DNA of 64,000 nt from Trichopria drosophilae (lineage: Eukaryota > Arthropoda > Insecta > Hymenoptera > Diapriidae): assembly GCA_030407085.1 (NCBI GenBank), contig CM059583.1, positions 84,422,501 through 84,486,500 on the forward strand. Direction: 5' to 3'. Position numbers and translations under genes: made by a program. The notes under the pieces are model-generated. The model had not been told where the DNA came from, ran no database searches, and was given only the letters and a program-made list of their open reading frames with translations. This document shows, piece by piece, positions 34,253 through 45,424 of this stretch. Within the stretch, counting starts at the first letter, position 1. Every line of letters starts with the position of its first letter.

Positions 34253-34474
34253 GTGAAAATTGCGGTAATGAATCGAGGGATTGACTCCAAAAAATGCAAA
34301 GATCTTTTTAGCGGTGGTCGCTTGCTGGACCAGTCGGTAGAAATAGAAAATGGTATCATGGATTTACGAAGGGAAAAATTACTTCCTGGACCCAGTGGAA
34401 GGTACAGGTCGCAAGATGACGAAGTGTACTTAGATCAAAGCCTGCAAACGCGTAGACGATCTAAGACGATCTAG
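34253..34474 (+). CDS. 73-codon ORF, unrecognised
   Basis: It encodes a charged peptide (MKIAVMNRGIDSKKCKDLF... ending RRRSKTI) in a locally GC-balanced patch. There is no domain and no supporting splice or promoter signal. It may be a fragment of a mobile element. Confidence 0.25.
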   Translation: MKIAVMNRGIDSKKCKDLFSGGRLLDQSVEIENGIMDLRREKLLPGPSGRYRSQDDEVYLDQSLQTRRRSKTI

Positions 34475-37400
34475 CTGCACGTCAGCAGTCCGGAAATGCA
34501 TCCACACGTGGAAACACATACTGACGAATTTTATAGGAACAAACCGGGATGCTGGGAAGGATCAACTTCCAGTCTCGTCACGCGGAGAAAATCATCCTAC
34601 TTAAACGGGAGGTTTGTGGAGAGATTTGGCATAACTAGGACGGAAGGTAAAAAATAATATGTGAATTGAACACAGTAACCTACGGTACATCATGTCTTAT
34701 CTTGCGTGAACGGTATTTTACTTCAGTTCGTCTACATTACAAAGAATGTGCAACCCCCGGCATACTTACCTATCATTCACGATACCTTTGTGAATTATCT
34801 ATTTTTCATTGCACCCACCCTTAATGAGTGTCAAGTGATTAATTAATTTGCATTGATGGCATTCGAAAAGATTCCTACCAGTCGATACATGCGTCGATTA
34901 TTTTTGGCCAAAATCTTTGATTTTCTGAATTGGCCGTTACCTATCGTTATCATAGGTAAAATACTAATGTAAGGTCTATGGAAGTCTAATTCGGTTGGCA
35001 TGAATATTTGCACACAAATCTCATTCGGAATTTACGATTTTATTTACTGTCGGACATAAAAATACTTCTAGGTGGCGTACCGTGACTGGAATCTCGAACT
35101 TCATAGATGCTACATTAATGGTCCGTACATTAGAGTTTAATATCTTCGATATTACAGCAGTTCCCATTTACGCATAGAATAATGCTACTAGATAGAAATT
35201 CGTCGTAGGTAGAATGCCAAACATTCAGTCCCTCGTATCGACTGAAGAATAGCGTCGGTGGAAAGTTCCAGCTTGGTTGAGTCAAGAGAATGAAATGTGG
35301 CAGACGCCTCAATGTGTAGAGTCTAGAGCCCCCCCCCCCCCTTTTCCATTATGCGATTCTCTGTGTTGTAATTATTGCGCTCTTTTCCGGTCATTTTTTA
35401 AAGTAGCGGCACCGTCGGATATCGCCGCTTCTCTTTTAAGTAATGTAATACGCCAATCTATTATTAGAGTTATCGCCAATAATATTATTTTTTCGAAAGA
35501 TTTTCCGAAAAATTGTCAGAAAGTTTTCGGTGTCGTGGAATTTAATTTCATAATTTTAAAATTATCATTTTCAAAATTCCGCGTAACTGTCTATTGTTTA
35601 TTTTCGTATTTCCAAACAAAGTACCCCTCGACAGTAGTAAACAACGCCGCTGGCCCGATAATAGCGTGGTGTCGTAAATCACCCGCATTGTTGTCCTGAG
35701 TTACCAATTAAGGAAATCATATTTTTGAGAAATTATTAAATATATTTTTTGTCTCGTTTTCTGATTTTATTCAAATCTTTTTATTCCTGAAAACTCAGAC
35801 TTGATTTTATTTATTTTAAAATTTTTTTTTGAATAGTTAAGTCTTTGAATTGCATATGATTAATTTCATTTTCATTTTGATGTTTCGAAATTATCATCAT
35901 AAATAAATCCCTCTAATTATTTGTGATTTATTTTCATAGTTTCAGGAAATAATAGAGTAATAAATTTGAAGTCGAAAATAATAGATTTGTTTTTGTTATT
36001 ATTCCGAGAAGGTTATTCGTTAACGAACATTGTTAATGTTCTTAACTTTGCGATTCTCTCTACAGTTCCCCCCTGTGCCGCCCAGGTAAGGACAAGCACC
36101 TGGACATAGCGTGACGCATTCGGTGGCGCGTTTGCCGTCTCTGGATTTATATTGAATGATATTCATACATACCGAGAAAACAGTAACGTATATTTTCTTG
36201 ATGTTTTCAAAATTTAGATAATAGTATTTCGTTGTTTTGAAACCTAATCGTAAATTATCGTATACAAATTAATACGGAATTTTGAATCTTTTTCTTGATT
36301 TAAACTTTTTTTTGATTTCCGGTCTAGTCTTCCAGATTCAAGTTCAATTGATTAGATTTTCTAATTTTTTATTTTTTTTTTGTGTTTTGAACAGATTTTG
36401 AATCTGTTTCACACTTGTGATTTATGGGAATTAAAATTCAACTTGCTATTTTATTTGTTTTTCACTTTTGATTTCGTGACAAATCGCAAATAATAGTCCA
36501 GTTAATTTCTGAAATTTAATTACAAACATTTTCGGGAAATTTTTATATTTCATGTGAAATATTTAAAGATTTTCGCAATTTACATGTGGAGGATCCCCCC
36601 CTCCTTCAAGGAGCAAGAGAACGACACGCAGTTGCTGGGTTGCTGCAACGATATTTGATTTATGATATGGTTCTTACATCTAATAGGATTATTATGTATT
36701 TTTTGTAAGTTTCAGGTACCAGTGCAGCGACTCGAATAATTTTCGAGTAAAAATAAAGTCCCATTTCCCGTCGTGATTCGCGTCTCCCTACTTCCTACGA
36801 ATTGCATGAGTGCATCCGTCAATTCTTCGAATATTATTGATAATTTTCGCGCGCTATTCAAATTATAAATCGTCAGATTCGGATTTCCCCTACTTTATTT
36901 TCGAAATTTTTTCGACTTTGCGTCAAGTAAAAGAGAAAGTCCCTTTTCGGGCCGATCTCAAACAATTTGATTTTTTGTTTTGTGTGTTTTGCTTGCGTCG
37001 GACTGCAGGTTGCTCGATCGACGAATCTCGTAGCTCGACGGAGAACCTCGATCTGCATCGCGACCTTGAGAATCGTCCGATCTTTTTGCGTCTTTTTTTT
37101 TTAGTATTTGACTATTTCCGGTAATGTTTAACGATTAGATTCTGATATCTATCCCCATTCCCCATCGTCACTTCTTCGCGGTTTTCTTAATTGCGTTCGT
37201 ATTGAAATATAAATAAATCTTTTTTCTTCTCTGACCTTTTCGTAAGTGAAAATTTTCTTGATGACTTTCTTTTATTTTATGTCAGATTTATTTTGTGTAA
37301 TAACTAGATAATTTTTAACGTTTTGGTCATTTATTTTGACCCTCTTCGGAAAATTATCATTCTAAAAAATTATAAAGAAATACAAAATAATAAAAATTAC

Positions 37401-37679
37401 AATATAAAAAAAATTAAATATTACTGACTAAACTTTCATGACCTTTTTTTGGATTTTATTTGGAAGGTAGTAAATTTGTTTTTGTTTCTGCTTACCTGTA
37501 GAATTTAGATTCCTATTTTTACATCATATGAGCCAGTTTGTGAAAATGAGAAATGTTTGATTATTGTGACACTGTAAAAGTAACCAAATTTTGTTGAGTT
37601 TTCACTCAGTAAGCAGAAAAAAATTAATTATATGAGAGAAAAAAAGTGCGTTCGTAATGGTTGTGTTAATTTCGGTAAA
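34475..37679. other. Long region without a supported gene
   Basis: AT-rich with GC-richer islands near 35310-35350 (a 12-base C run), 36060-36140, 36590-36660 and 36990-37100. The islands look like leader or LTR scraps of a retroelement whose ORF may begin at 37680, but no repeats or motifs confirm this. Frames at 35277-35699 and 36810-37124 show no recognisable domain. Confidence 0.3.
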
Positions 37680-38135
37680 ATGGATTCTTTCGCATCTACC
37701 CCCGCTACTTCTCCCGTAACGGTACTGCCCACGTTAATGGTGATGACACCCACCACTGCATAGGGACACTTCACCATTACGACCACGCCCGTGTCACTTA
37801 CGGTAACCGCTACACGCCATCTCGCGCGACTGGGCGACGTATCGCCAGCCTTGAGAAAAATCTCCACAATTCAGGCGGAAATCGACAAGCTAGTCGACCT
37901 GCGTGATAGAGCCGAGTTTGTAATTTCAGGGTCAATAGGAATAATTCGTGATCGGCTCGCACGGTACACTATTTTGCCACGGTTCCCGGACACCCTGGTC
38001 GAATGGGACGCCAATGTAGATGGGCGCGGCGATCATCCCTCCTATACGTTGGCCGAAGCATTGAGTTGTCCGTCTATAGAAAGTGTCCTAGGTGGACCGC
38101 TTCCGATCCTTGCAAAACGATATATAGATCGATAA
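37680..38135 (+). pseudogene. 152-codon ORF with one in-frame TAG, unrecognised (retroelement Gag-like?)
   Basis: An ATG at 37680 (MDSFASTPATSPVTVLP) opens a frame that is interrupted only by TAG at 37761-37763. It continues with consistent composition to a TAA at 38133. The downstream part has an amphipathic, probably helical segment ('RKISTIQAEIDKLVDLRDRA') and a Pro/Asp-rich end. A Ser/Thr/Pro-rich N-terminus followed by a coiled segment would fit a retroelement Gag start, but no family was recognised. Either the stop is a disabling mutation or translation starts at the internal ATG at 37791. Confidence 0.35.
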
Positions 38136-38139
38136 ATCC

Positions 38140-38520
38140 GCTCAGTCAATTGCGTCACACATTCCCCTTATCACAGAATAATCCATTTTCGGGTTAGGTT
38201 CGAATACCGAATTCGATCTCCCCCTTGGAAGGTTCTTTCTCGGATAGTTATAAAGTGGCATCCAATACTGATCCAATTTCACTTGCAGAATAGGGTCTCG
38301 TAGTTTACAAACACGAGAATTTAATACCCCCTCTCTAGTCCTGCATGCACGCGTAGTAGAAGTCGTTACAAGGGCACAGATTAATAACAGATCGCTAAAG
38401 GTCCCCGTTTTATATCGCGCTATTCTAAGGTCCCATTACCGTCGCTACTTGAAACTTTTTCAGACTCAAAACTTTTCAGGTACATGTTATCGATTGGACT
38501 TGCAACTTTTTAAATATATA
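38140..38520. other. Spacer, nothing recognised
   Basis: Mixed composition; no ORF or repeat seen before the transposon terminus at 38521. Confidence 0.4.
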
Positions 38521-40384
38521 TACAGGGTGTATCTAAAAGACCTGAATCGACCTACATCCGGAGGTAGGTTTTTTTTCGGAATCGAATGGCGCTGGAAATA
38601 ATTTTCTGGAATGTAGGTTTTTTTTTTTTAATTGAACATTAAAAACGTATTTATTTCGGGGGGATTGCCTCAGCGAAACAATTGAGACAAAGGACAATCG
38701 GCTTTTGTACTCTGTTTTAGTTCGTTCGCGGGATTCGCTGACAATTGAAAATAAAAATCGAAAATTCCCGGGAAGGCAGGTTCGAACTGACAACTGATGG
38801 CAGGCGATTTCTAAGCAATATTACCAAGCCCATTCGTAGAAAGGAACGGCTTCTAGTATGGCGTAACGAAGCAAATAAAGAACTATGATTGCTATTATTA
38901 ATATGACTTCATTAATTTATGTACTAACCTTACTCTTTCCGTCGCACAGGATACTGAAGCGCTATTATATTATAAATTGCCGCGCATAAAAAATGAAACA
39001 TTGTCGGTTTGAAGAACATGCAAAATAGTATAAAACGAAACATTTTTTTTATGCACTTGGGTTTAAATTATTGAGAATTAAATAAATTAACAATTTTCGG
39101 CCTGTTTCGCATGCTTTGTATTATTGCGAATTTGGAAAATTATTCTCCATATTGACATAAATTTATGGTAAATATTTGAGCAAAAATGTGTGTAATTTTC
39201 GAGAAATTTTAAAGTTTTAAACGAAAAACATCGCCTACGCGGATATAAAAGTTGGTACAACCAACAGTTCGTTATTCCAACTAACTTTTTTTTCTTTGTA
39301 CGAGATTCAGCAAACGAAAATTAATTGTCTTTATCGGGTAAAAAAATGGCACGCGAAAAAGAATGTAAAATTTTCTTTATTTTAAAAAAAATTGAATTAC
39401 TAATTTTGGTAAAAAGAGAAATGGTTAAAATCTTACTAGAAATACATAAATCATGCATGGCTCCTGAATATTAAACAAAAATCACGCGTGACAAGGAATA
39501 TTAAAAATACAATTCACAATCAATAATGACGTATCAGTTTAATAAAGATAAATCACAATGAAAAATTAATTATAAATTCTAGTAAAAAATAATCTTAATT
39601 AAAAAAGAATGATGAATTCAAGTAAGAATAATCATAATCAAAAATGAACGATTAATCGAAAGTCACGGAAATTTGAAAAGAACTGAATAAAAAAACTTGC
39701 AAAAACTTTGCCATCTTCTTGTAAATAGAGTTATGTTTGAATACACAAACCTCGGCTTCAAAATTCTCCACTTCCAAGAAAATCAAGGTGTCATAGCGGT
39801 AAGTTAATGTATACGCCGCAAGTAAGAAAAATAGTATGCCTGAAAAAGTAAGTATAACTGACTAATTTCAACAAGTACTATACTAGCAACTACGGAAATC
39901 TAACCAATAAACAATAGGAACTGTGGCTGAACCTTAAGAATCTGGTTGATTAAATGGTAAATGATACAGTGTGTTAAAGAGTAAGGTTAGTACATAAATT
40001 AATGAAGTCATTAATAATAACATCGTTCTTTTTTTGCTTCATTACGCCACACTAGAAGCCGTTCCTTTATACGAATGGGCTTGGTAATATTGGTTAGAAA
40101 TCGCCTGCCATCAGTTGTCAGTTCGAACCTGCCTTCCCGGGAATTTTGAATTTGATTTTCAATTGTCAACGAATCCCGCGAACGAACTAAAACAGAGCAC
40201 AAAGGACGATCGTACTTTGTCTCAATTGTTTCGCTGAGGCAATCCCCCCGAAATACATACGTTTTTAATGTTCAATTAAAAAAAAAACCTACATTCCAGA
40301 AAATTATTTTCAGCGCCATTCGATTCCGAAAAAAAACCTACCTCCGGATGTAGGTCGATTCCGGTCTTTTAGATACACCCTGTA
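38521..40384. mobile_element. Non-autonomous DNA transposon with about 410-bp terminal inverted repeats
   Basis: Ends 'tacagggtgtatctaaaaga' (38521) and its complement (to 40384) are inverted copies. The arms run to about 38941 on the left and from about 39977 on the right with high identity, including the blocks 'ctacatccggaggtagg', 'gggggattgcctcagcgaaa' and 'aaggttagtac'. The flanks are TATATA on both sides, so the target duplication is probably TA-type but cannot be sized. The 1 kb centre is AT-rich and non-coding. The short frames in the arms (38533-38793 and 40011-40202, minus) reflect the arm sequence. Confidence 0.9.
40082..40135 (+). other. tRNA-like A/B-box sequence inside the transposon arm
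   Basis: 'tggtaatattgg' (40082-40093) followed 27 bases later by 'agttcgaacct' (40120-40130) resembles the internal Pol III promoter boxes of a tRNA. The inverted copy is at about 38768-38822. The A-box match is imperfect, so this may be a tRNA relic captured by the element. It is not a functional tRNA gene: no cloverleaf was confirmed. Confidence 0.35.
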
Positions 40385-40870
40385 TATATATTCGTACTTG
40401 CAACCTATTCACATTACCGGCTTGACATGAAACATCACGAATATCCGTAAAATGCACAAATAAACGCCTATATGGGGCATTTTACGTGAAATGTCCCAAG
40501 TCGAAAAATCTGTATCTCGGGTCAACGTAAATCTTAATTTATTCCGCTTACGCATATAATGATGAAAATTTTGTCGCAAGTGGTTCTTATACATTTTTTG
40601 ATGCTCTTTCGATTGATGAATTTATTTTTGCAAAATTCTCAGAATTTGACCTTGATTTTGCAAAATTAAAAATAAATATGCTATTTTCTCGAAGATGGAC
40701 ATTTTTTTTTTTAAATAAATAATTTTAAATGAAAGCTGAGCTTTTTTCCTACCAGTATACCAAATTTCAGATTGCCGTTTTTTTTTGTTCTCGAGTTATT
40801 AAATAATGTCTAGTGCGGTGCACAGCGCAGCCTTGGTCCGACCGGGTCGAGTCGAGTGTATATATATATT
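40385..40870. other. AT-rich spacer
   Basis: No supported feature; borders the DIRS-like remnant. Confidence 0.4.
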
Positions 40871-40879
40871 TTATTATAT

Positions 40880-41315
40880 CACAAGAATCGGATTCTGATG
40901 ACGACAAAATTTATTCTAATGATTCGCACGAATATGATAAAACTCTAGGAGAAAAAGACTTCGTGAATCCAAATTCTTCAGAAAAGGAAGAACCTGAATT
41001 AGATCCTAAAGTAAAAGAATTGTTTTCATCTGTTGAGCTAGAAGACAAAAAATGGTCTAAACCAATTTTAAAGGACATAGCTATAATCTTTGGGAACAAG
41101 TATTGCAATCCGGACTTCCAGCAAATAATGTAACTTCATTAAACAAAAAGTACCGACCTCCAGAAAATTGCAAGCTCATGGCAGCACCAATCCTCAATGA
41201 TGAAGTTAAAAATGCTTTATCAGAGATGGCTATTAATAGTGACAACAGGATGTTTGAGAAACAACAAATTTTTTGTGCTGCTCTCTCTGCTCTGCATAAT
41301 ATGGCATAAGTCATA
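40880..41315 (+). pseudogene. DIRS-like Gag remnant
   Basis: An acidic stretch ('SDSDDDKIYSNDSHEYD') leads to 'WSKPILKDIAIIFGNKY', where the frame shifts by one. The following frame carries 'NNVTSLNKKYRPPENCKLMA' and 'NALSEMAINSDNRMFEKQQI', a conserved block of the first ORF of animal DIRS elements. One frameshift near 41090 separates the halves. Confidence 0.65.
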
Positions 41316-41658
41316 TGCAAAGGTAATGACAAAAATATGATTAAATGGGTTCGCGACGTGGTCACTGCATCGCTCATTGTCATCAACTTAAAACTTCAAC
41401 GAGAAAAATAATCATTTCCGAAAAGATAATGACCTACTCTTCGTAAAACATTAGTAAAATAAAAACGGATACGCTTTTATTTGGCTCTGGTTTTGAAGAT
41501 ACCATTAAAACTGCAGACAAATTAGCTCAGACATCCCAAAAACTTAAGTTCAAAAATGTACAAAAAACGAAGATGGATCCAAAAAACCGGAACACACCAA
41601 AACTTCAAAAAACTTCAAGATCTCATCACGTCGGTGGTCGAGACTGATGGGATACAAA

Positions 41659-41908
41659 CACTGATCTCTATTATGCACTGGATAGGATACGGGACTCTAA
41701 ATCTGTGACGCGGTGTACCTTCGCGAACATCCAATCACAATTAAGTTTATTCCGAAGTGCATTGTAGCAAGCACCTCCTCCTTTTATTGTCTTTTCACTG
41801 ATTGATTAGCCGCGAAAATAATTCAGCTTTTCCAAACTGGTGGAATCACACGCTGTTTTAATGATGTAGATACGACGTCTCCTATCCAGTGTATAATAGA
41901 GATCAGTG
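41659..41908. mobile_element. hAT-type MITE (250 bp) nested in the DIRS remnant
   Basis: The terminal inverted repeats start CACTGATCTCTATTAT and extend about 31 bases with one or two mismatches. The element is flanked by a perfect 8-base direct duplication GATACAAA (41651-41658 and 41909-41916). An 8-base duplication with CA...TG ends is the hAT signature. The interior is non-coding. Removing it rejoins the DIRS sequence. Confidence 0.93.
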
Positions 41909-42029
41909 GATACAAACCAGGACAGAAGATATCCAAACGACCAATATACGACAACAGGAAGGAAGACTTCAAGACGCACAAGAGTAGATTTTTTTTAACA
42001 TCATTTGAATCTGAAGATGTAAGACGGGT

Positions 42030-42280
42030 TAAAACTATCTACACAAAAATGGAAATTTTTATTGGAATATGTAACAAACAATAGTATAATGTATGACCCA
42101 ATTATTTTAAACTGGTTAAATGCTTATAAAATTCCATTCTCTAGATGCATTTTCCAAACAAAGATACCAAATCGAAAAGGTTTACCTAAAACACAAACTA
42201 TTCTCATGAAAAATTGCATTAATGGAATCGCCCGTTTTACTCAATCGTTTTTGCCGTATTATTTACTATGATTTTGCGAG
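42030..42280 (+). pseudogene. DIRS-like reverse transcriptase, N-terminal fragment
   Basis: 'WKFLLEYVTNNSIMYDPIIL' continuing 'NWLNAYKIPFSR' matches the conserved beginning of the DIRS reverse-transcriptase ORF (a long loop with 'GYKIPF'). The catalytic motifs are absent because the sequence jumps to RNase H after the SINE insertion. Confidence 0.6.
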
Positions 42281-42329
42281 AGCTACAGATCGACTTAGAA
42301 AGATGGCGCCATACTTCACATTTGTGTAT

Positions 42330-42515
42330 GAAATGTAGGACTGCAGAAACCTACACCAAGTACAGCGGCGGTCATGAGTCGATTTCCGCCAGATAAACAA
42401 TACTTTCGAAACGTAAACACAAACAACGTGGCTCGTCTTACCAACAGCGAGCTGCCGCTTGGAAACGAAATCGAAAAATTGTTCACCAGACAGGGATCGA
42501 ACTCACGACCTACAG
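42330..42515 (-). mobile_element. tRNA-derived SINE fragment
   Basis: On the minus strand a Pol III B box 'gagttcgatccctgtc' (complement of 42489-42504) is preceded by 'ggctgtaggtcgt', and a roughly 160-base unique tail follows to about 42330. The A box is missing or truncated at the junction with DIRS RNase H coding sequence (from about 42514). It is inserted between the DIRS reverse-transcriptase start and RNase H. Confidence 0.55.
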
Positions 42516-43080
42516 CCATTTCCTATATAAATGGAATGAGAGGAGTACGATTTCAAAACCTTAATAATCTAGCTAAAGAGTTGTGGCAATGGTGTGAGGT
42601 TAGAAATATTTGGGTCTTTGCTTCTTACATTAGATCTCGTGATAATAAAGAAGCAGATTTTGAATCTAGAAAAATAGAGACTGTGAATCTACAGCAAATA
42701 ATTTTGATACTCCTGATATTGATCTATTTGCTAGTAGAGTAAACACAAATTGAAAAGTTTATGTATCATGGCATCGAGATCCTGAATCTTTTGCGGTGGA
42801 TTCTTTCACAATTTCATAGAATGATTTTTATTTTTACGCATTCCTACCTTTTAATTTAATTTTACCAGTTTTGCAAAAAATTCAATGTGAACGATGTTCG
42901 GGGATTGTTGCTGTACTGAAAGGGCCAGGTCAACCATGGTATCCGTTGTTTTGTTCATTGAACACCCTTTACCATTAAAACCAGATGACAATTTTCTTGC
43001 TATTGACAGATCGACACACCCACTTTGCAAAACACTTTCATTAATTGTCGGAAAAGTATCAGGCAAGCATATGCATTGAA
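42514..43080 (+). pseudogene. DIRS-like RNase H and following domain
   Basis: 'AISYINGMRGVRF', 'LAKELWQWCEVRNIWVFASY' and 'SRDNKEADFESR' form the C-terminal part of the DIRS RNase H. In shifted frames this continues as 'DIDLFASRVNT', 'FAVDSFTISWN', 'FNLILPVLQKIQ' and 'GPGQPWYPLF', the conserved block that follows. Multiple frame changes show it is inactive. Confidence 0.8.
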
Positions 43081-43219
43081 AGGAGTACCACATTAATCAA
43101 ATGAAATTATAATAGCATCTCTTAGTAACAATACAATTAGATAATATGAATCGACGTTACGATTGTGGTGGATATTTTGCTCTGATAGAAAAGTCAACCC
43201 ATTTCAAGCAACAATAACA

Positions 43220-43970
43220 CAGATTATAATATTTTTAACGGAGCAAATACGAAACACCAAATTCTTTTTGATCTGCTATCAGCCTGATTATTGGTACACA
43301 TATAGGTGATGATTATCGAATGAAAAAATTTTTCAAATGCATCAGCAATTTAAAACCAAGTAAATCGAAATACAAAGTCGGATCCAAGAATGATTTTAAA
43401 TTTCGTAGAAAAATGATATTCAAATGATAAATTAAGTTTTAATGAATTGACAATGAAACTAATTATCACTTCATCATTATTATCACTTGTAACATTACAC
43501 AGAATGCAAACCTTTTCACTTATTCACATTAAAACATAACAAATATTAAACTTGATGAAAAGGGTGTAGAAATATTTAGAGACGATAAAATTAAAACGTC
43601 AGGAATTAACAGAACCCAATCAGTAGTATACTTACCATCATTTCCTGAAAATGATAAAATTTGTGTATCGTCAAGAAAAGATGAAACTAAGCTTTTTATA
43701 ACAATGAAAAAATCTTACAAAGCAGCTTCCAAAGATACCTCAACATATGGTTTAAAAATGTTATGAATAAAAGTGGTATCGACATAAACCACTTTTCTTC
43801 TCATAGTGCTTGACATGCATTGACATCGACTGCAATGAATCTTGGAGTTAGTTTAGAAGTAATAAGAAAAACTGCAGGGTTGATGGATTCATCAGAAACA
43901 TTTGCACGTTTTTATAAATTTCTAATAGTTAATAAAGATATTTTTGCAAAATCTATATTATCATTATAAT
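43220..43970 (+). pseudogene. DIRS-like tyrosine recombinase remnant
   Basis: The readable blocks are 'KPSKSKYKVGSKNDF', 'FRDDKIKTSGINRTQSVVYL', 'KLFITMKKSYKAASKDTSTY', 'SGIDINHFSSHSA' and 'GVSLEVIRKTAGLMDSSETF', ending with 'ARFYK'. The His of the catalytic H-x-x-R and the nucleophilic Tyr (FARFY) are visible. The Arg codon of H-x-x-R is replaced by TGA (near 43812), and the first catalytic Arg region is frameshifted. Confidence 0.8.
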
Positions 43971-44163
43971 TATAATTATGTTCTTTTTTATACAAATAGT
44001 TAATTATAATATACACAATTATGTAATGGTTATCCATATGTCATTATTAAACTGATAGCACTGAGAATAAATGTCGTAATAACTTTAAATGCCTACATGT
44101 TGATCATCGAGAAGAGGCGTGAAATACAATTAAATGATCAAACGAACTTACCAAGTGATGTTT

Positions 44164-44413
44164 GATCTTAATTGTATAAACGCCTCTTCGAAGATGATCA
44201 AACCCACCCGTCCCATATTTCGTACGCCCTCATAATATTTTACGACAGTTACACGTGCTTTAAAATATGAACAACGAATAACTTCACGTAGATTATTATC
44301 AAATCGATAGAAGGAATAATTTTTTTTCAAACTTTGAACCTTGTGGCAACATCTGTGCGGCGGAGATACTGCATGTTGATCATCTTCGAAGAGGCGTTTA
44401 TACAATTAAGATC
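44164..44413. mobile_element. MITE-like element with perfect 38-bp inverted repeats
   Basis: 44164-44201 and 44376-44413 are exact inverted copies (core 'gcctcttcgaagatgatcaa'). The element is 250 bases and non-coding; the 85-codon frame across it on the minus strand is considered incidental. A diverged third copy of the arm lies just outside at about 44100-44145. Confidence 0.85.
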
Positions 44414-45200
44414 GATTATATTGTATATTAATTTATATATGTAAATTATTCAAACAGTATTTCTTGTATCAAACTAGGTTTTTTATGCAATTTTTTAGAG
44501 GAATTCTCTCAATAGTAATAGAAAATTACTCTTGTATCAAAAGTATATTTTTAAATTAAGATGAATATTCTTCAGAAGATTAAAATCCTCTTACATTAAG
44601 AATATTTCCTTTTGACATCATATTGTAGTATAAAAGTTGCATCAGAATGGGAGGAATCCTCTTAAATAGAGAATATTTTTTACGGTGCATTATACGTTAG
44701 TACACGATCTGAACCATTTTGTAAAAAAATATTTTTATACTATTTTTTAAGCGCACATAAAAGAAACCTTTCAATTTTTACGTATGGTATACATGTTATG
44801 CACGTGTTATGTTAAGAAGATTGTAATGTATACAAACACTTTTATATAAGCTTTAATATTATTCTAAAAAAGGAAACAAGTGACCTATTTGTCTATATTA
44901 CTGAAAAAACCATCCGTACAATTTAAACAAAACTAGCGTTACACTTCGCGAATAGTTTCGTCGTTTTATGCAACGAAATTGTTTCGTACACTTTACTTGT
45001 GAATTATCGTATAATGAAGGAATGCGTGGCTTATGATATCGTAACGAATTAATGCCTAAATTGTGCGAAAATAATCTACATATGCATGTATTAGGAATTT
45101 AACAAATAACAAGTAATAATCTACTATGCGGAAATAGTATATTACGATACAAGCGCGCGAAATGGGTGATTTGCGCACGAGTGGAACACGTAACGCATGA
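44414..45200. other. AT-rich intergenic sequence, nothing recognised
   Basis: No ORF, repeat or RNA gene supported. Confidence 0.4.
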
Positions 45201-45205
45201 CACTG

Positions 45206-45240
45206 TATAAATATCAACGTGGTTGATCAATATCGGTTAG
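45206..45240 (+). promoter_or_regulatory. Candidate core promoter (TATA box and start site)
   Basis: TATAAATA at 45206-45213, with 'ggttagtttg' about 30 bases downstream as a possible initiator. The following 200 bases are GC-richer and contain a donor 'acgg|gtgagt' at 45305 and an acceptor 'cttgtgcag' at 45364, which would give a 60-base intron. No long ORF follows within the window segment, so the transcript may be non-coding or belong to a mobile element. Confidence 0.4.
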
Positions 45241-45266
45241 TTTGTGTCGCGAAGAAGATCACTAAA

Positions 45267-45424
45267 GATCGGTGGTGGTTCCGGTTTTACGCGTCGCGGA
45301 ACGGGTGAGTGAGTAGTCTCCTTTATTTGATATTTATTTACGATTAGTTTCGTGTCTTGTGCAGGGTATGCGCACATAGCCCAAATGACGAGTCCGTGAG
45401 CAGACCTGGGACGAAACACCGATC
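45267..45424 (+). ncRNA. Hammerhead-ribozyme-like motif (degenerate or coincidental)
   Basis: 'atgacgagtcc' (45385-45395), then 13 bases, then 'ggacgaaac' (45409-45417), reproduces the hammerhead core: U-G-A-N-G-A, a 4-base-pair stem II (GUCC/GGAC) and the C-GAAA strand. 'cacCGATC' after GAAA can pair over 8 bases with 'GATCGGTG' at 45267-45274 as stem III. Two faults: the invariant first C of CUGANGA is A, and the nucleotides after the stem III strand do not give a proper U-H cleavage site. Stem I is not evident. It may be a decayed ribozyme or chance. Confidence 0.25.

Larger units (their letters stand above)
40870..43970 (+). mobile_element. DIRS-like tyrosine-recombinase retrotransposon, decayed
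   Basis: The order on the plus strand is a Gag-like region, the start of the reverse-transcriptase ORF, RNase H and its downstream domain, then a tyrosine recombinase. This gene set is diagnostic of DIRS elements, which integrate with a recombinase instead of a DDE integrase. All ORFs contain stops or frameshifts, most of the reverse transcriptase is missing, and two other elements sit inside (41659-41908 and about 42330-42515). Split or inverted terminal repeats typical of DIRS elements were not identified. Confidence 0.8.

Noticed and set aside
42489..42504. Functional tRNA gene
   Set aside because: Only a B box is present; no cloverleaf or A box. It fits a SINE fragment.
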